Assembly: GCA_964459165.1 (NCBI GenBank)
Contig: CAYWKM010000009.1
Location: 1 to 39,765, forward strand
Direction: 5' to 3'
Source: RGIG4074 sp964459165
GTDB taxonomy: Bacteria; Bacillota; Clostridia; Christensenellales; Borkfalkiaceae
DNA: 39,765 nt
In this document: positions 23,728-31,317 of the stretch, piece by piece
Layout: each line of letters starts with the position of its first letter
How positions within the stretch are numbered: position 1 is the stretch's first letter
Translations under genes and position numbers: made by a program
Notes under the pieces: model-generated
The model's database searches: none
Told to the model about the DNA's origin: nothing
The model's input: the letters and a program-made list of their open reading frames with translations, nothing else

Positions 23728-24966
23728 GTGGAAATGAATATGGAAACGATGGAAAATTTGTCCAAGCCGGAGCTTCTGGCTCCCGCCGGAAATCTCTCAA
23801 AGCTGAAGACGGCGCTTCATTTTGGAGCCGACGCCGTATACCTTGGAGGAAAAAATTTTACTCTCCGTACTTTTGCCGACAATTTTACGAAAAAAGAGCT
23901 GGACGAAGCGGTAGACGTCGTTCATTCTTTCGGGAAAAAAGTATATGTAACGGTCAATATTTTTGCAAAAAACTCCGATTTTTCTGAAATGGAAAAATAT
24001 TTGAAGTTTCTTCGAAATATGTGCGTTGACGCCGTTTTAGTCAGCGATCCGGGCGTTATTTATATGGTGAAAAACGTCGCGCCGGAACTTACGATTCACC
24101 TATCCACGCAAGCGAACACGACGAATAAATACGCGGTAAGGTTCTGGATGGAACAAGGGCTTTCCCGCGTCGTTCTTGCGCGCGAGCTATCGTTGAAAGA
24201 AATACGAGAGATTCATGATTTTGTTCCTGAAATTGAACTGGAAGCGTTTGTACACGGCGCAATGTGTATTTCGTATAGCGGAAGATGTCTGCTGTCCGAT
24301 TATCTCGACGGACGCGAATCTAACCGCGGCGCTTGCGTTCAGGCGTGTCGATGGAAGTATGTTCTGCGTAGGATTTCTTCGGAAGGAAGCGCAAGGGAAG
24401 TTGAGATCACGGAGGACAATAAAGGTTCTTATCTCATGAACAGCAAGGACCTCAATATGATTCGTTATTTGAAAGAGATGCGGGAGAGCGGAATTTGTTC
24501 TTTTAAGATAGAAGGCAGAATGAAGAGCGAATATTACCTCGCTACCGTCGTTAACGCTTACCGTCGCGCGATCGATAACGGGGTAGAGGAGACGCTTGTC
24601 CGCGAGCTTTATAATACTGCGCATCGCGACTATACGACTGCGTATATGCTTGGCGAGAACAACGAAACGGTAAATTATAACAATACGCAGGAAAAGGGCG
24701 ATTGCGATTATATTGCAAATGTTTGCGGCGAAAGAGAAGGACTTGCAATCGTTGAAATGAGGAATCGTTTCAAAAAAGGCGACGTTTTACAAATTCTAAG
24801 CGCGGACGATAACTTTGGAAAAACTTTTACGGTTGCTGAATTTTATAATTCCAAAGGGGAACTGTGCGACGACGGAAAACTCGTGCAGGAGTTGTACGCC
24901 ATTCGTTGTCCGTATTCCTTGAAGCGAGGAGATATTCTTAGAAGACGCCGAGATAATCTTTTATAA
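23728..24966 (+). CDS. trhP: U32-family protein, probable tRNA uridine-34 hydroxylation factor
   Basis: The protein opens LSKPELLAPAGNLSKLKTAL, then FGADAVYLGG, the start of peptidase U32 family proteins. It contains the family signature EAFVHGAMCISYSGRCLLS with conserved cysteines, followed by GACVQACRW. With about 410 residues it resembles B. subtilis YrrO/TrhP2. TrhP proteins hydroxylate U34 of tRNAs using prephenate as oxygen source, giving the substrate of TrmR, encoded one base upstream. The start is uncertain: GTG 23728 or ATG codons at 23734, 23740 and 23749 are possible and none has a strong SD. Only one U32 gene is present rather than the Bacillus pair. Confidence 0.88.
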   Translation: MEMNMETMENLSKPELLAPAGNLSKLKTALHFGADAVYLGGKNFTLRTFADNFTKKELDEAVDVVHSFGKKVYVTVNIFAKNSDFSEMEKYLKFLRNMCVDAVLVSDPGVIYMVKNVAPELTIHLSTQANTTNKYAVRFWMEQGLSRVVLARELSLKEIREIHDFVPEIELEAFVHGAMCISYSGRCLLSDYLDGRESNRGACVQACRWKYVLRRISSEGSAREVEITEDNKGSYLMNSKDLNMIRYLKEMRESGICSFKIEGRMKSEYYLATVVNAYRRAIDNGVEETLVRELYNTAHRDYTTAYMLGENNETVNYNNTQEKGDCDYIANVCGEREGLAIVEMRNRFKKGDVLQILSADDNFGKTFTVAEFYNSKGELCDDGKLVQELYAIRCPYSLKRGDILRRRRDNLL

Positions 24967-24978
24967 TCAAAAATTTTT

Positions 24979-25005
24979 AGCCGATCGACGGATCGGCTAT
25001 TTTTT
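24979..25005 (+). terminator. intrinsic terminator of trmR-trhP
   Basis: AGCCGATC (24979-24986), loop GACG, GATCGGCT (24991-24998), then ATTTTTT. The stem is perfect and directly follows the trhP stop. Confidence 0.93.
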
Positions 25006-25144
25006 AACCTATAATATATATTGTATATTATGTAATAAATAATACGCTATATATTGGATTTTTTCTCTCCTGTCTTTCTTCGTAAAGGAGGCGGCGTTGA
25101 AGAAAAAATTTTAAATATTTTTCAAAAAAGTACATGAAAAACGC

Positions 25145-25172
25145 TTGCTTTTCTTAAAAGATTTGATATAAT
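25145..25172 (+). promoter_or_regulatory. sigma-A promoter of the tRNA-Thr gene
   Basis: TTGCTT (25145-25150), 16 bases, TATAAT (25167-25172), about 20 bases before the mature tRNA. The preceding 130 bases (25006-25144) are AT-rich. A perfect AAAGGAGG at 25084-25091 stands before a 5-codon TTG frame; nothing else is recognised there. Confidence 0.8.
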
Positions 25173-25191
25173 AGTTAAAGGTGGTAAAAAC

Positions 25192-25267
25192 GCTACTATG
25201 GCTCAGCTGGTAGAGCAGCTGATTCGTAATCAGCAGGTCGCCGGTCCGAATCCGGCTAGTAGCTCCA
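25192..25267 (+). tRNA. tRNA-Thr (anticodon CGU)
   Basis: A complete cloverleaf can be drawn: acceptor GCTACTA/TAGTAGC, D arm GCTC/GAGC, anticodon stem GCTGA/TCAGC around TTCGTAA with anticodon CGT at 25225-25227, variable loop AGGTC and T arm GCCGG/CCGGC with loop TCCGAAT. The discriminator is T and CCA is encoded (25265-25267). It reads ACG threonine codons. The T-loop has TCC where TTC is usual. Confidence 0.96.
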
Positions 25268-25311
25268 AAAAACGAGAGATTTGTCGTTTATCGATAATTT
25301 CTCGTTTTTTT
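25268..25311 (+). terminator. terminator after tRNA-Thr
   Basis: ACGAGAGATT and AATTTCTCGT form a 10-bp stem with one wobble, followed by seven T residues ending at 25311. Confidence 0.88.
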
Positions 25312-25661
25312 GTAAAAAAACATTTCTTCCGGCGAGCGAGGGAAAAAGGTTACTCTATGGAGAAAAATAAAAAACTCCCGTAATAGGCAGGCAATCGCAA
25401 AAAGTAAAAGATCCGTCCAATGAACACATTATTAAATAATCCTTGAGAAATTTATTCAAAATATTTAACGAACAGTGGGTTCGTCGTGAAGTTTGGGAAG
25501 GAATTTGAATTTTTCCGACTTTTATAATTTGAAATGTGTGCGAGGAGTAATTTTGAGCGGTACGCCGATAAGATACAAAGGAAACAACCGTCGATTATGG
25601 TTAGGAATATTTATGTTAGGGATGTAAACAAACAATAGGGGTGCAAAAAACAGATAATGTA
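25312..25661. other. 350-base intergenic stretch without an established gene
   Basis: No homologous gene, tRNA or riboswitch is recognised. A 14-base sequence CTTCCGGCGAGCGA (25326-25339) also occurs at 12312-12325. A weak open frame with a good SD lies at 25553-25627. The composition is more AT-rich than the flanking genes. Confidence 0.5.
25553..25627 (+). CDS. possible 24-residue open frame with strong ribosome binding site
   Basis: GAGGAG lies 5 bases before TTG 25553. The frame encodes a basic then hydrophobic peptide (RYKGNNRRLWLGIFMLGM at its end) and stops at TAA 25627. It could be a short membrane peptide, a gene remnant or chance. No family is recognised. Confidence 0.22.
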   Translation: MSGTPIRYKGNNRRLWLGIFMLGM

Positions 25662-25690
25662 TTGACGAAAGGATTCCTCCGTGATATAAT
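25662..25690 (+). promoter_or_regulatory. sigma-A promoter of the alpha-galactosidase gene
   Basis: TTGACG (25662-25667), 17 bases, TATAAT (25685-25690), with extended-10 TG. The -10 lies within the 5' arm of the hairpin at 25676-25708. Confidence 0.88.
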
Positions 25691-25716
25691 TCGGTTATAT
25701 CTCGGAGGTGTTTTTT
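25676..25716 (+). promoter_or_regulatory. terminator-like hairpin carrying the -10 box and the SD of the alpha-galactosidase gene
   Basis: CCTCCG-T-GATATAA (25676-25689) pairs with TTATATC-T-CGGAGG (25695-25708), 13 pairs with one T/T mismatch and a 5-base loop, then TGTTTTTT and the ATG. GGAGG at 25704-25708 is the SD. RNA started from the local promoter would lack the 5' arm, while read-through RNA would fold or terminate. Alternatively the palindrome is an operator for a sugar regulator. Confidence 0.65.
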
Positions 25717-27864
25717 ATGTGGAATATTACGGAAAATTTTTTGAAGGCGGATATGGAGGAAACCTCGCTTGTACTCGGAGGAGGAGTTCCTCAGTATCTC
25801 TATTTCGGCAAAAAAATTAAGACGCAGGGAGAGTACGCTATCTTACAGCCGGAAACGGATTTTGGGGGCAATCGCACGCCTTTGACCCCTCTCTCCTCTT
25901 TTGGAGACGGAGATTTCCGCGAACCTTACTTTTTGGCCGAATATCCTTGCGGCGCGTTTGCCTCCCGTTTCCGTTTTGTCGGAGCCGAAAAATGTGAAAA
26001 ACCCGATCTTGCGCCTCTTCCTTCTTCGAGAGGAAAGGGGGAAACGGCGAAGCTTATCTATCGGGACGACGCTTCCGGCTTGGAGATCGGTCAGTACTAT
26101 ACCGTCTATGAGGGATGCGACGTCGTCGCCGTTTCTTCCGAAGTAATCAATAGAGGAAAGGAGGCGATAAAAATCAGAAAACTTTCTTCTCTTCAGTTCG
26201 AGCTGTGGGGGAACGATGATACCTTTATTACCTTCGACGGCGGCTGGGGCTTCGAGCGGCAAAAACATGAAACGAAGCTGAAGGCGGGCTTGTGCGTAAA
26301 CGATTCCAAAACCGGCTCTTCCTCCCCCTTTCATAATCCTTTCGTCATGCTGAAAGGGAAACGCGGCGTATATGGCTTTAATCTCGTATACTCCGGCAAC
26401 CATAAGGAGAGCGTTGAATGCGACGAATTGGGCAGAACGCGTTTTCTTACGGGGATCAACGATTTTATGTTCTCGTGGAATCTCGCTCCCGAAGAAAAAT
26501 TCGTTTCGCCCGAAGCGGTCATGACGTGGGGAGAAACGGAAGACGAAGTCTCCGCCCATATGCACGATTTTGTGCAGAAGCATATTTTAAACGGAAAATG
26601 GAAGGACAGAGAACGTCCCGTCCTCGTCAACAATTGGGAGGGTACTGAATTTCATTTCGACGAGGAAAAAATAAAGGCGATTGTCGACAGAGCCGCCGAA
26701 GTCGGAGCGGAGCTCTTCGTCCTTGACGACGGCTGGTTCGGGCATAGAGATTCCGATCGTTCCTCTCTCGGCGACTGGTTTGATTACGCTTCGAAAACGG
26801 GCGGGATCGCCCGTCTTGCCGATTACGCGAGGGCAAAGGGATTGGACTTCGGCATTTGGATGGAGCCTGAAATGATCAGCGAGGACAGCGAGCTTTATCG
26901 AGCTCACCCCGAATATGCCATGAAACCGGAAGGACGAGAGCCTTTCCGCATTCGCAACCAGCTCATGCTTGACCTTGTAAACGAAGAGGTGCAAAGCTAT
27001 ATCTATAACGCCGTCGCAGGGGTTATTCGTCTATGCAAGGCCTCTTACGTCAAATGGGATTATAACCGATTTATGACGGATTGCTATTCGCCCTCCGTCG
27101 CGGCGGGAGAATATTACCACCGATATATTCTCGGACTTTACCGCGTACTCGATAAGCTCGTCAAAGAATTTCCCGACGTGTTGTTCGAGTCCTGCGCTTC
27201 CGGCGGCGGCAGATACGATTTGGGTATGTTCTGCTTCATGCCGCAGACGTGGGTCAGCGACGATACCGACGCGCGGGAACGCCTCTATATTCAGAGCGGA
27301 ACCTCTTACGCCTATCCCGTCAATACGTTCGGATCGCACGTGTCTTCTTCGCCGAATTTACAGAGCGGGAACCTGTCCCCGTTAGAGACGCGCTTCAACG
27401 TCGCCTGTTGCGGCAATCTCGGCTACGAAATGGATATGACGAAATGTTCCGAAGAAGAATTGCAGACGATAAAAAGGCAAATTGCTTTTTATAAAGAACA
27501 TCGCAGAACCTTTCAATACGGAAAATTTTACCGTATTGGCGACGCGTTCAAGGACAACGTCGCGGGCTTTTCTTTCGTTTCGAACGAGGAAGCTATCGCC
27601 GTCGTCTGCGTAAAGGAAAAGAGAGTGGGGATAAAAAACCATCGGTTTTCTTTGAAAGGACTGGACGAAGACGAAATTTACGAGGTCTCTTCGCGTCTGC
27701 AAGAAAATTATCCCAAGCCTGTTTCTTATTTGGCGGGAGGGGACGTTTTGATGAACGGAAGTCTCGTCCTCGACGGTATTTTCGACGATACCGATCCCGC
27801 CGCCCGCGCCAATCCCGTCTATACAAGAATGTTTATTTTAAAAAAAGTTGCGAATATATCTTGA
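25717..27864 (+). CDS. alpha-galactosidase, glycoside hydrolase family 36
   Basis: The enzyme hydrolyses alpha-1,6-galactosides such as melibiose and raffinose-type sugars. The 715-residue protein has the GH36 layout: N-terminal beta-sandwich, (beta/alpha)8 barrel and C-terminal beta domain. The barrel shows VNNWEGTEFHFDEEKI, LDDGWFGHRDSD, FGIWMEPEMI, the nucleophile Asp448 in YVKWDYNR, CASGGGRYDLG and the acid/base region WVSDDTDARER near residue 515. It has no signal peptide, so it acts on imported sugars. ATG 25717 is preceded by GGAGG at 8 bases; the frame also opens at 25708. No transporter lies next to it. Confidence 0.95.
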   Translation: MWNITENFLKADMEETSLVLGGGVPQYLYFGKKIKTQGEYAILQPETDFGGNRTPLTPLSSFGDGDFREPYFLAEYPCGAFASRFRFVGAEKCEKPDLAPLPSSRGKGETAKLIYRDDASGLEIGQYYTVYEGCDVVAVSSEVINRGKEAIKIRKLSSLQFELWGNDDTFITFDGGWGFERQKHETKLKAGLCVNDSKTGSSSPFHNPFVMLKGKRGVYGFNLVYSGNHKESVECDELGRTRFLTGINDFMFSWNLAPEEKFVSPEAVMTWGETEDEVSAHMHDFVQKHILNGKWKDRERPVLVNNWEGTEFHFDEEKIKAIVDRAAEVGAELFVLDDGWFGHRDSDRSSLGDWFDYASKTGGIARLADYARAKGLDFGIWMEPEMISEDSELYRAHPEYAMKPEGREPFRIRNQLMLDLVNEEVQSYIYNAVAGVIRLCKASYVKWDYNRFMTDCYSPSVAAGEYYHRYILGLYRVLDKLVKEFPDVLFESCASGGGRYDLGMFCFMPQTWVSDDTDARERLYIQSGTSYAYPVNTFGSHVSSSPNLQSGNLSPLETRFNVACCGNLGYEMDMTKCSEEELQTIKRQIAFYKEHRRTFQYGKFYRIGDAFKDNVAGFSFVSNEEAIAVVCVKEKRVGIKNHRFSLKGLDEDEIYEVSSRLQENYPKPVSYLAGGDVLMNGSLVLDGIFDDTDPAARANPVYTRMFILKKVANIS

Positions 27865-27889
27865 AAAATTTGTCATTTTATGCTAAAAT
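27861..27889 (+). promoter_or_regulatory. sigma-A promoter of the 63-residue gene
   Basis: TTGAAA (27861-27866) overlaps the stop codon of the alpha-galactosidase gene; after 17 bases comes TAAAAT (27884-27889). Confidence 0.75.
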
Positions 27890-27919
27890 ACACATACTAA
27901 TAGAGCAAGGGAGGGGAAA

Positions 27920-28111
27920 ATGTCGAATTATCAAGCAAATTTATTACAGAATCCCACAATAGACAATGAAATCGTCGAAGAACTCGGCGGCAGCCCGCAG
28001 GAGGAGACTCCTTATGTCGGACGCGTGGACGAAAATCACGAAGAAGCGGAACGCATCCGTCTTGCGCAGCAAGACGAAGTCATTCGCGAAATGACGCTCG
28101 AAAATAAGTAA
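27920..28111 (+). CDS. 63-residue acidic protein of unknown function
   Basis: This small soluble protein is rich in Glu, Asn and Gln. It has a short N-terminal region (NYQANLLQNPTIDNEIVEEL), a Gly/Pro linker and a charged helix (NHEEAERIRLAQQDEVIREM). It has its own promoter, a GGGAGGGG ribosome binding site and a strong terminator, so it is a real independent gene. I recognise no family. The C-terminal helix could mediate dimerisation. Confidence 0.72.
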   Translation: MSNYQANLLQNPTIDNEIVEELGGSPQEETPYVGRVDENHEEAERIRLAQQDEVIREMTLENK

Positions 28112-28127
28112 TGAAAAGCTCCTTTCT

Positions 28128-28158
28128 CTCCCTTTCGGACGACGGAAGGGAGTTTTTT
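28128..28158 (+). terminator. intrinsic terminator of the 63-residue gene
   Basis: CTCCCTT (28128-28134) and AAGGGAG (28146-28152) form the stem, followed by six T residues. Confidence 0.9.
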
Positions 28159-28228
28159 CTATAAGAAGTCTGCGTCGATAGGGCGTTGAAACTTTTTTAA
28201 GGGAAGAGATCGAAAAGAGGGAAAACGG

Positions 28229-28257
28229 TTTACAATTTTTTCTTTTCGTGCTACAAT
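28229..28257 (+). promoter_or_regulatory. sigma-A promoter giving a probably leaderless asparaginase mRNA
   Basis: TTTACA (28229-28234), 17 bases, TACAAT (28252-28257). The A of the start codon at 28266 lies 9 bases after the -10, where transcription should begin. No Shine-Dalgarno precedes the ATG. Confidence 0.68.
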
Positions 28258-28265
28258 TTCACCGT

Positions 28266-29252
28266 ATGAAAAATATTCTCTTTATCGCAACGGGCGGAAC
28301 GATCGCGTCCAGACCCGAAGGCGGACTTTTAACGCCTGTCATTACTCCTAAAGAGCTTTTGGAGTACGTGCCGGAGCTCGATTCCCTCTGCAAGATCGTC
28401 ACGTTACAGCCGTTCAATAAGGACAGCACGAATATGAGCTATCAGGATTGGTTTCTCCTCAGCCGGATCGTCAAAGAGAAATACGAGGAATACGACGGCT
28501 TCGTCATTACGCACGGAACGGACACCATGGCATACGCCTCGGCGGCGTTGTCCTACTTCGTGCAGAATAACCGTAAGCCGATTGTCGTTACCGGTTCGCA
28601 GAAGTCGATCTATCTGAGAGATACCGACGCGCGCGCCAATCTATACGACGCATTCGTCTACGCCTGCGACGATAAAGCGCACGGCACGCATATCGTGTTC
28701 GACGGGAAGGTCATTCTCGGCACGCGCGCGCGCAAAACGAGAACGAAGAGCTTTAACGCTTTTTCGAGCATCGATTATCCCGAAGTCGCTTGGGTTATGG
28801 GAGGAAAGGTTAAGTATTTTATCGAAGAAAAAATCGTCGGCGATCTCGTGTTCGCCAAAAAGATCGATCCGTCCGTGGCGGTCATTAAACTGATCCCCGG
28901 CATGGCGGCGGACGTCTTTTATTTTCTTTCGGAACATTCTTCCGCCGTGGTCATCGAAAGCTTCGGCGTGGGCGGGCTTCCTTATTATGAAAACGACGAA
29001 TTCGAGCGCGCGGTAAAGGCGTTGCGGGAGAAGGGCGTAAAGGTTATTGTCACCACGCAAGTGCCTCACGAGGGCAGCGACATGGGCGTTTATAAGGTGG
29101 GCGGGGTTAAAGCAGAGCTCGGACTCATCGAAGCGCGAGACATGACCGTGGAGGCGATCGTCGGCAAGACGGTTTGGGCGCTTGGTAAGGCGAAGAGCGA
29201 CGAACGTTTTGAAAAGCTTTTTTTGAAACCTATCGGAATGGATATCTTTTAA
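28266..29252 (+). CDS. ansA: L-asparaginase, cytoplasmic type
   Basis: The enzyme hydrolyses asparagine to aspartate and ammonia. The 328-residue protein begins at MKNILFIATGGTIAS, where Thr12 is the conserved nucleophile, and has the second catalytic signature THGTDTMAYAS with Thr85-Asp86-Thr87. There is no signal peptide, which fits the AnsA-like type I enzymes. The ATG at 28266 is chosen because the homology begins there; the frame extends 18 bases upstream to 28248, into the promoter. No ribosome binding site is present. A terminator follows the gene. Confidence 0.92.
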   Translation: MKNILFIATGGTIASRPEGGLLTPVITPKELLEYVPELDSLCKIVTLQPFNKDSTNMSYQDWFLLSRIVKEKYEEYDGFVITHGTDTMAYASAALSYFVQNNRKPIVVTGSQKSIYLRDTDARANLYDAFVYACDDKAHGTHIVFDGKVILGTRARKTRTKSFNAFSSIDYPEVAWVMGGKVKYFIEEKIVGDLVFAKKIDPSVAVIKLIPGMAADVFYFLSEHSSAVVIESFGVGGLPYYENDEFERAVKALREKGVKVIVTTQVPHEGSDMGVYKVGGVKAELGLIEARDMTVEAIVGKTVWALGKAKSDERFEKLFLKPIGMDIF

Positions 29253-29258
29253 CAATAC

Positions 29259-29292
29259 GGCTCTCGTCGAAAAACAGACGGGAGCCTTTCTC
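29259..29292 (+). terminator. terminator of ansA
   Basis: GGCTCTCGTC (29259-29268) pairs with GACGGGAGCC (29277-29286) with one wobble; TTTCTCT follows. The opposite orientation lacks a T-run. Confidence 0.75.
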
Positions 29293-29322
29293 TGTAAAAA
29301 TCTTTCGGCTTTGAAAAACGTC

Positions 29323-29700
29323 CTAAAAAATATTTTCGAGCGTCGGCGAGTAAGCGGAAGGAATATTTTTGCTCATCTCCATCAGCACGACGATTTTCGG
29401 CAAAGCCGGTTTGTACTCGCCCTCCCGAATGAGGCCGACGGTTTCGTTCAACCAGTTGTCGATGCTGTTCACGTCGTTGTGCGGAACCCATACGTGTACC
29501 TTTTCTCTCGTCTTTTCCCATTGCTTGCGAACGGAAAGAGCGTCCTCCGCCGTCGCAGTTTCCTCTTCCGTTTTGTCGTAAAGCGTTTGCAGCGATTCTC
29601 CGAAGGCGAAAAATTCGCCTTTGACGTAATAATCTTCGTAAACGGATATTCCGATAAGGAACAAAAAGGAGAGAATAATCGACGCGATCGTTTTTACCAT
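29323..29700 (-). CDS. DUF4363 family membrane-anchored protein
   Basis: The 125-residue protein has one N-terminal membrane anchor (residues 4-22) and a helical extracytoplasmic part with a family-like core (KTREKVHVWVPHNDVNSIDN, then WLNETVGLIREGE). DUF4363 proteins are of unknown function and often lie directly downstream of a DUF421 gene in spore-forming Clostridia, as here. The ATG lies within the last bases of the DUF421 gene (7-base overlap) behind CCGGAGGGG, indicating coupling. Confidence 0.82.
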   Translation of the reverse strand: MVKTIASIILSFLFLIGISVYEDYYVKGEFFAFGESLQTLYDKTEEETATAEDALSVRKQWEKTREKVHVWVPHNDVNSIDNWLNETVGLIREGEYKPALPKIVVLMEMSKNIPSAYSPTLENIF

Positions 29701-30383
29701 TCGATCCCCTCCGGCAGACGACAGGTGAAGGCTACGTATTTTCTGCCCTTTTCTTGTAAGTAGATTTTTCCGTTTCCGTCAAGCGTCATCACGACGACTT
29801 TCTTTACGTTCTTTATCCCATGCGAGTTTAATAGGTTGTCGAAGAAATTTTTATCTATATGGATCAGCTTTAAATTGTCGTATTCGTACTTCCCTTGATC
29901 GACGATGAGCAGGGGAAGCGATTCGTCTTTGCTTTCATAGTCGCTCTTCGGCAAAGCGGAAAAGGATCCGTTCGCTTCGTACAGTCCGTATTCCACGCTG
30001 TCAAGCGAAAAATATCCGGCCGTACGCATGGATTCGATCAGATCGGACACGTCGAGATTGTTTTTTTTCAACTGCGTGTAGTCTACGCCGTTTTTGTTAA
30101 TGACGACGCTTGGCTTTCCGCTGATTACGTATTTGCAGCCCTTAAAATTCAGGTCGAGGAAACAAACGATTTGGTGTAGGAGATAAATCGTAACGATGGA
30201 AAGAATCCCGTATAGAAGGGGAATGGATACGTCCGCCATGGGAATACATGCGAGCTCGGCGATGACAAGCGTAATGACGAGCTCATAGGGCTGCATTTCG
30301 CCGATTTGCCTTTTCCCCATCAGGCGCATAATGATCAGTAACGTAAAAAAAATGACGGCCGTGCGGATAACGATAAGAATCAT
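29694..30383 (-). CDS. DUF421 family (YetF/YcaP-like) membrane protein
   Basis: The 229-residue protein has three N-terminal membrane helices with the family block MRLMGKRQIGEMQPYELVIT. A cytoplasmic DUF421 domain follows, containing KPSVVINKNGVDYTQLKKNN and a longer C-terminal part. Members of this family in Bacillus and Clostridia are linked to spore membranes and germination in some cases, but no activity is established. It is divergent from the folT leader. I see no SD before the ATG at 30383. It forms a two-gene unit with the DUF4363 gene. Confidence 0.88.
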   Translation of the reverse strand: MILIVIRTAVIFFTLLIIMRLMGKRQIGEMQPYELVITLVIAELACIPMADVSIPLLYGILSIVTIYLLHQIVCFLDLNFKGCKYVISGKPSVVINKNGVDYTQLKKNNLDVSDLIESMRTAGYFSLDSVEYGLYEANGSFSALPKSDYESKDESLPLLIVDQGKYEYDNLKLIHIDKNFFDNLLNSHGIKNVKKVVVMTLDGNGKIYLQEKGRKYVAFTCRLPEGIEW

Positions 30384-30427
30384 ACTAATAAGTTTTATCA
30401 GATTTTTAAAAATATATGTGCTTTCCC

Positions 30428-30456
30428 TTGCCTTTTTTTAAAATTTGCCATATAAT
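30428..30456 (+). promoter_or_regulatory. sigma-A promoter of the THF riboswitch-folT unit
   Basis: TTGCCT (30428-30433), 17 bases, TATAAT (30451-30456). The start point would fall directly before the riboswitch. Confidence 0.82.
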
Positions 30457-30465
30457 AACGTCAAT

Positions 30466-30563
30466 CATGAGTAGCCGTATGTGCGTAAAGCGCTGCCGAA
30501 CGGGACGTTGTCGGCAGACGAAAGGGCGGATCCACCCCTGCGGTGCAACGGCGCGTCCGCTTT
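30466..30563 (+). ncRNA. tetrahydrofolate (THF) riboswitch
   Basis: The class I THF aptamer landmarks are present: GAGTAG near 30469, GCGTAAAGCGC, the conserved hairpin loop GAACGGGACGTTGTC inside a CTGCCGA/TCGGCAG stem, GACGAA, and the closing GCGGTGCAACGG..CGTCCGCTT. It stands upstream of a folate transporter gene, the usual THF riboswitch target. Downstream, an 11-bp helix with wobbles (30581-30591 with 30600-30610) and the final SD-containing hairpin make up the expression platform. Confidence 0.92.
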
Positions 30564-30636
30564 AAACAACGGCTGAGATGCTCCTTTTCGCTTTTTTATG
30601 TGAAGAGGAGAGCCGAAAAGCCCTATTTATTTCGCG

Positions 30637-30666
30637 GACCTCTGAAAATTTCCGGAGGTCTTTTTT
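30637..30666 (+). terminator. riboswitch expression-platform hairpin containing the folT SD
   Basis: GACCTC (30637-30642) pairs with GAGGTC (30655-30660), extended by inner pairs, and six T residues end immediately before the ATG at 30667. GGAGG (30654-30658) is the SD, so folding would both terminate transcription and hide the ribosome binding site when folate is sufficient. Confidence 0.82.
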
Positions 30667-31269
30667 ATGCATTTAACCCAATTAAAACGCTGGTTTTTCT
30701 CACGCTATTTTCTCGATTCCGCTCCGGGGAGAAAGGTCGCGTACGTCGGAATTTTTATTGCCTTTTCCATTATTGTCAATATGTTTTCTATCGACGTAAC
30801 GCCGACGATGAAGATATCGTTCACTTACTTTGTCGCATTCTATATCGGAACGATCTTCGGCCCTATTCCCGGCTTTCTCATTTGTTTTTTGGGCGACGTC
30901 ATCGGATACCTCCTCAATCCGTCCGGCGTGTACTGGCCGTTGACGGGTATATGTACGGGACTTTTCGCCTTCATCCCCGGCGTCGTCATGAACGCTGTTC
31001 GTTTTCGTTTCAAAGGCGGCGTATATCTGAAAGCCGCGATCAGCGTTCTGCTCATGTATCTTTCGCTTACCTGCGGACTCGGCGCCTATTCCAATTATCT
31101 GTACGTCAAAGTCATTCTGTACGGGGGCGTTTACGAAAAGACGTTTCGACTCTATCTCGCGGCAAAAATCGCGCTCTCTTCGATTGTGAGCGCAGTCAAT
31201 TACTTCCTTGTGTTTCTTTTTATTCCCGTGTTTAATAAATCGAATATTCTAAAAATGAAAATAGAGTAA
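30667..31269 (+). CDS. folT: folate ECF transporter substrate-binding component
   Basis: The 200-residue membrane protein has about six helices and the features of folate-family ECF S components: SIDVTPTMKISFTYFV followed by AFYIGTIFGPIPGFLICFLG and DVIGYLLNPSG. It binds folate and works with the shared ECF energising module (EcfA, EcfA', EcfT), which is not in the window. The upstream THF riboswitch independently supports the substrate. The SD lies in the riboswitch hairpin. A terminator follows. Confidence 0.93.
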   Translation: MHLTQLKRWFFSRYFLDSAPGRKVAYVGIFIAFSIIVNMFSIDVTPTMKISFTYFVAFYIGTIFGPIPGFLICFLGDVIGYLLNPSGVYWPLTGICTGLFAFIPGVVMNAVRFRFKGGVYLKAAISVLLMYLSLTCGLGAYSNYLYVKVILYGGVYEKTFRLYLAAKIALSSIVSAVNYFLVFLFIPVFNKSNILKMKIE

Positions 31270-31288
31270 AAGCAAATAAAAAATAGAT

Positions 31289-31317
31289 AAGCCGTTGGTT
31301 GACGAACGGCTTTTTTT
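31289..31317 (+). terminator. folT terminator, overlapped by the lgt promoter
   Basis: AGCCGTT (31290-31296) pairs with AACGGCT (31305-31311), followed by a run of T residues to 31317. The -35 box of the next promoter forms part of the loop. Confidence 0.88.

Noticed and set aside
25198..25383. 61-residue frame over the tRNA
   Set aside because: It begins inside tRNA-Thr and crosses its terminator.
29259..29292. Bidirectional terminator for the DUF4363 gene
   Set aside because: On the minus strand no T-run follows the stem; only the ansA direction is supported.
30573..30579. CTGAGAT, a TPP-riboswitch-like heptamer
   Set aside because: The other TPP elements (ACCTGATCTGG and the closing GGGAA region) are missing, while a complete THF aptamer lies just upstream of folT.
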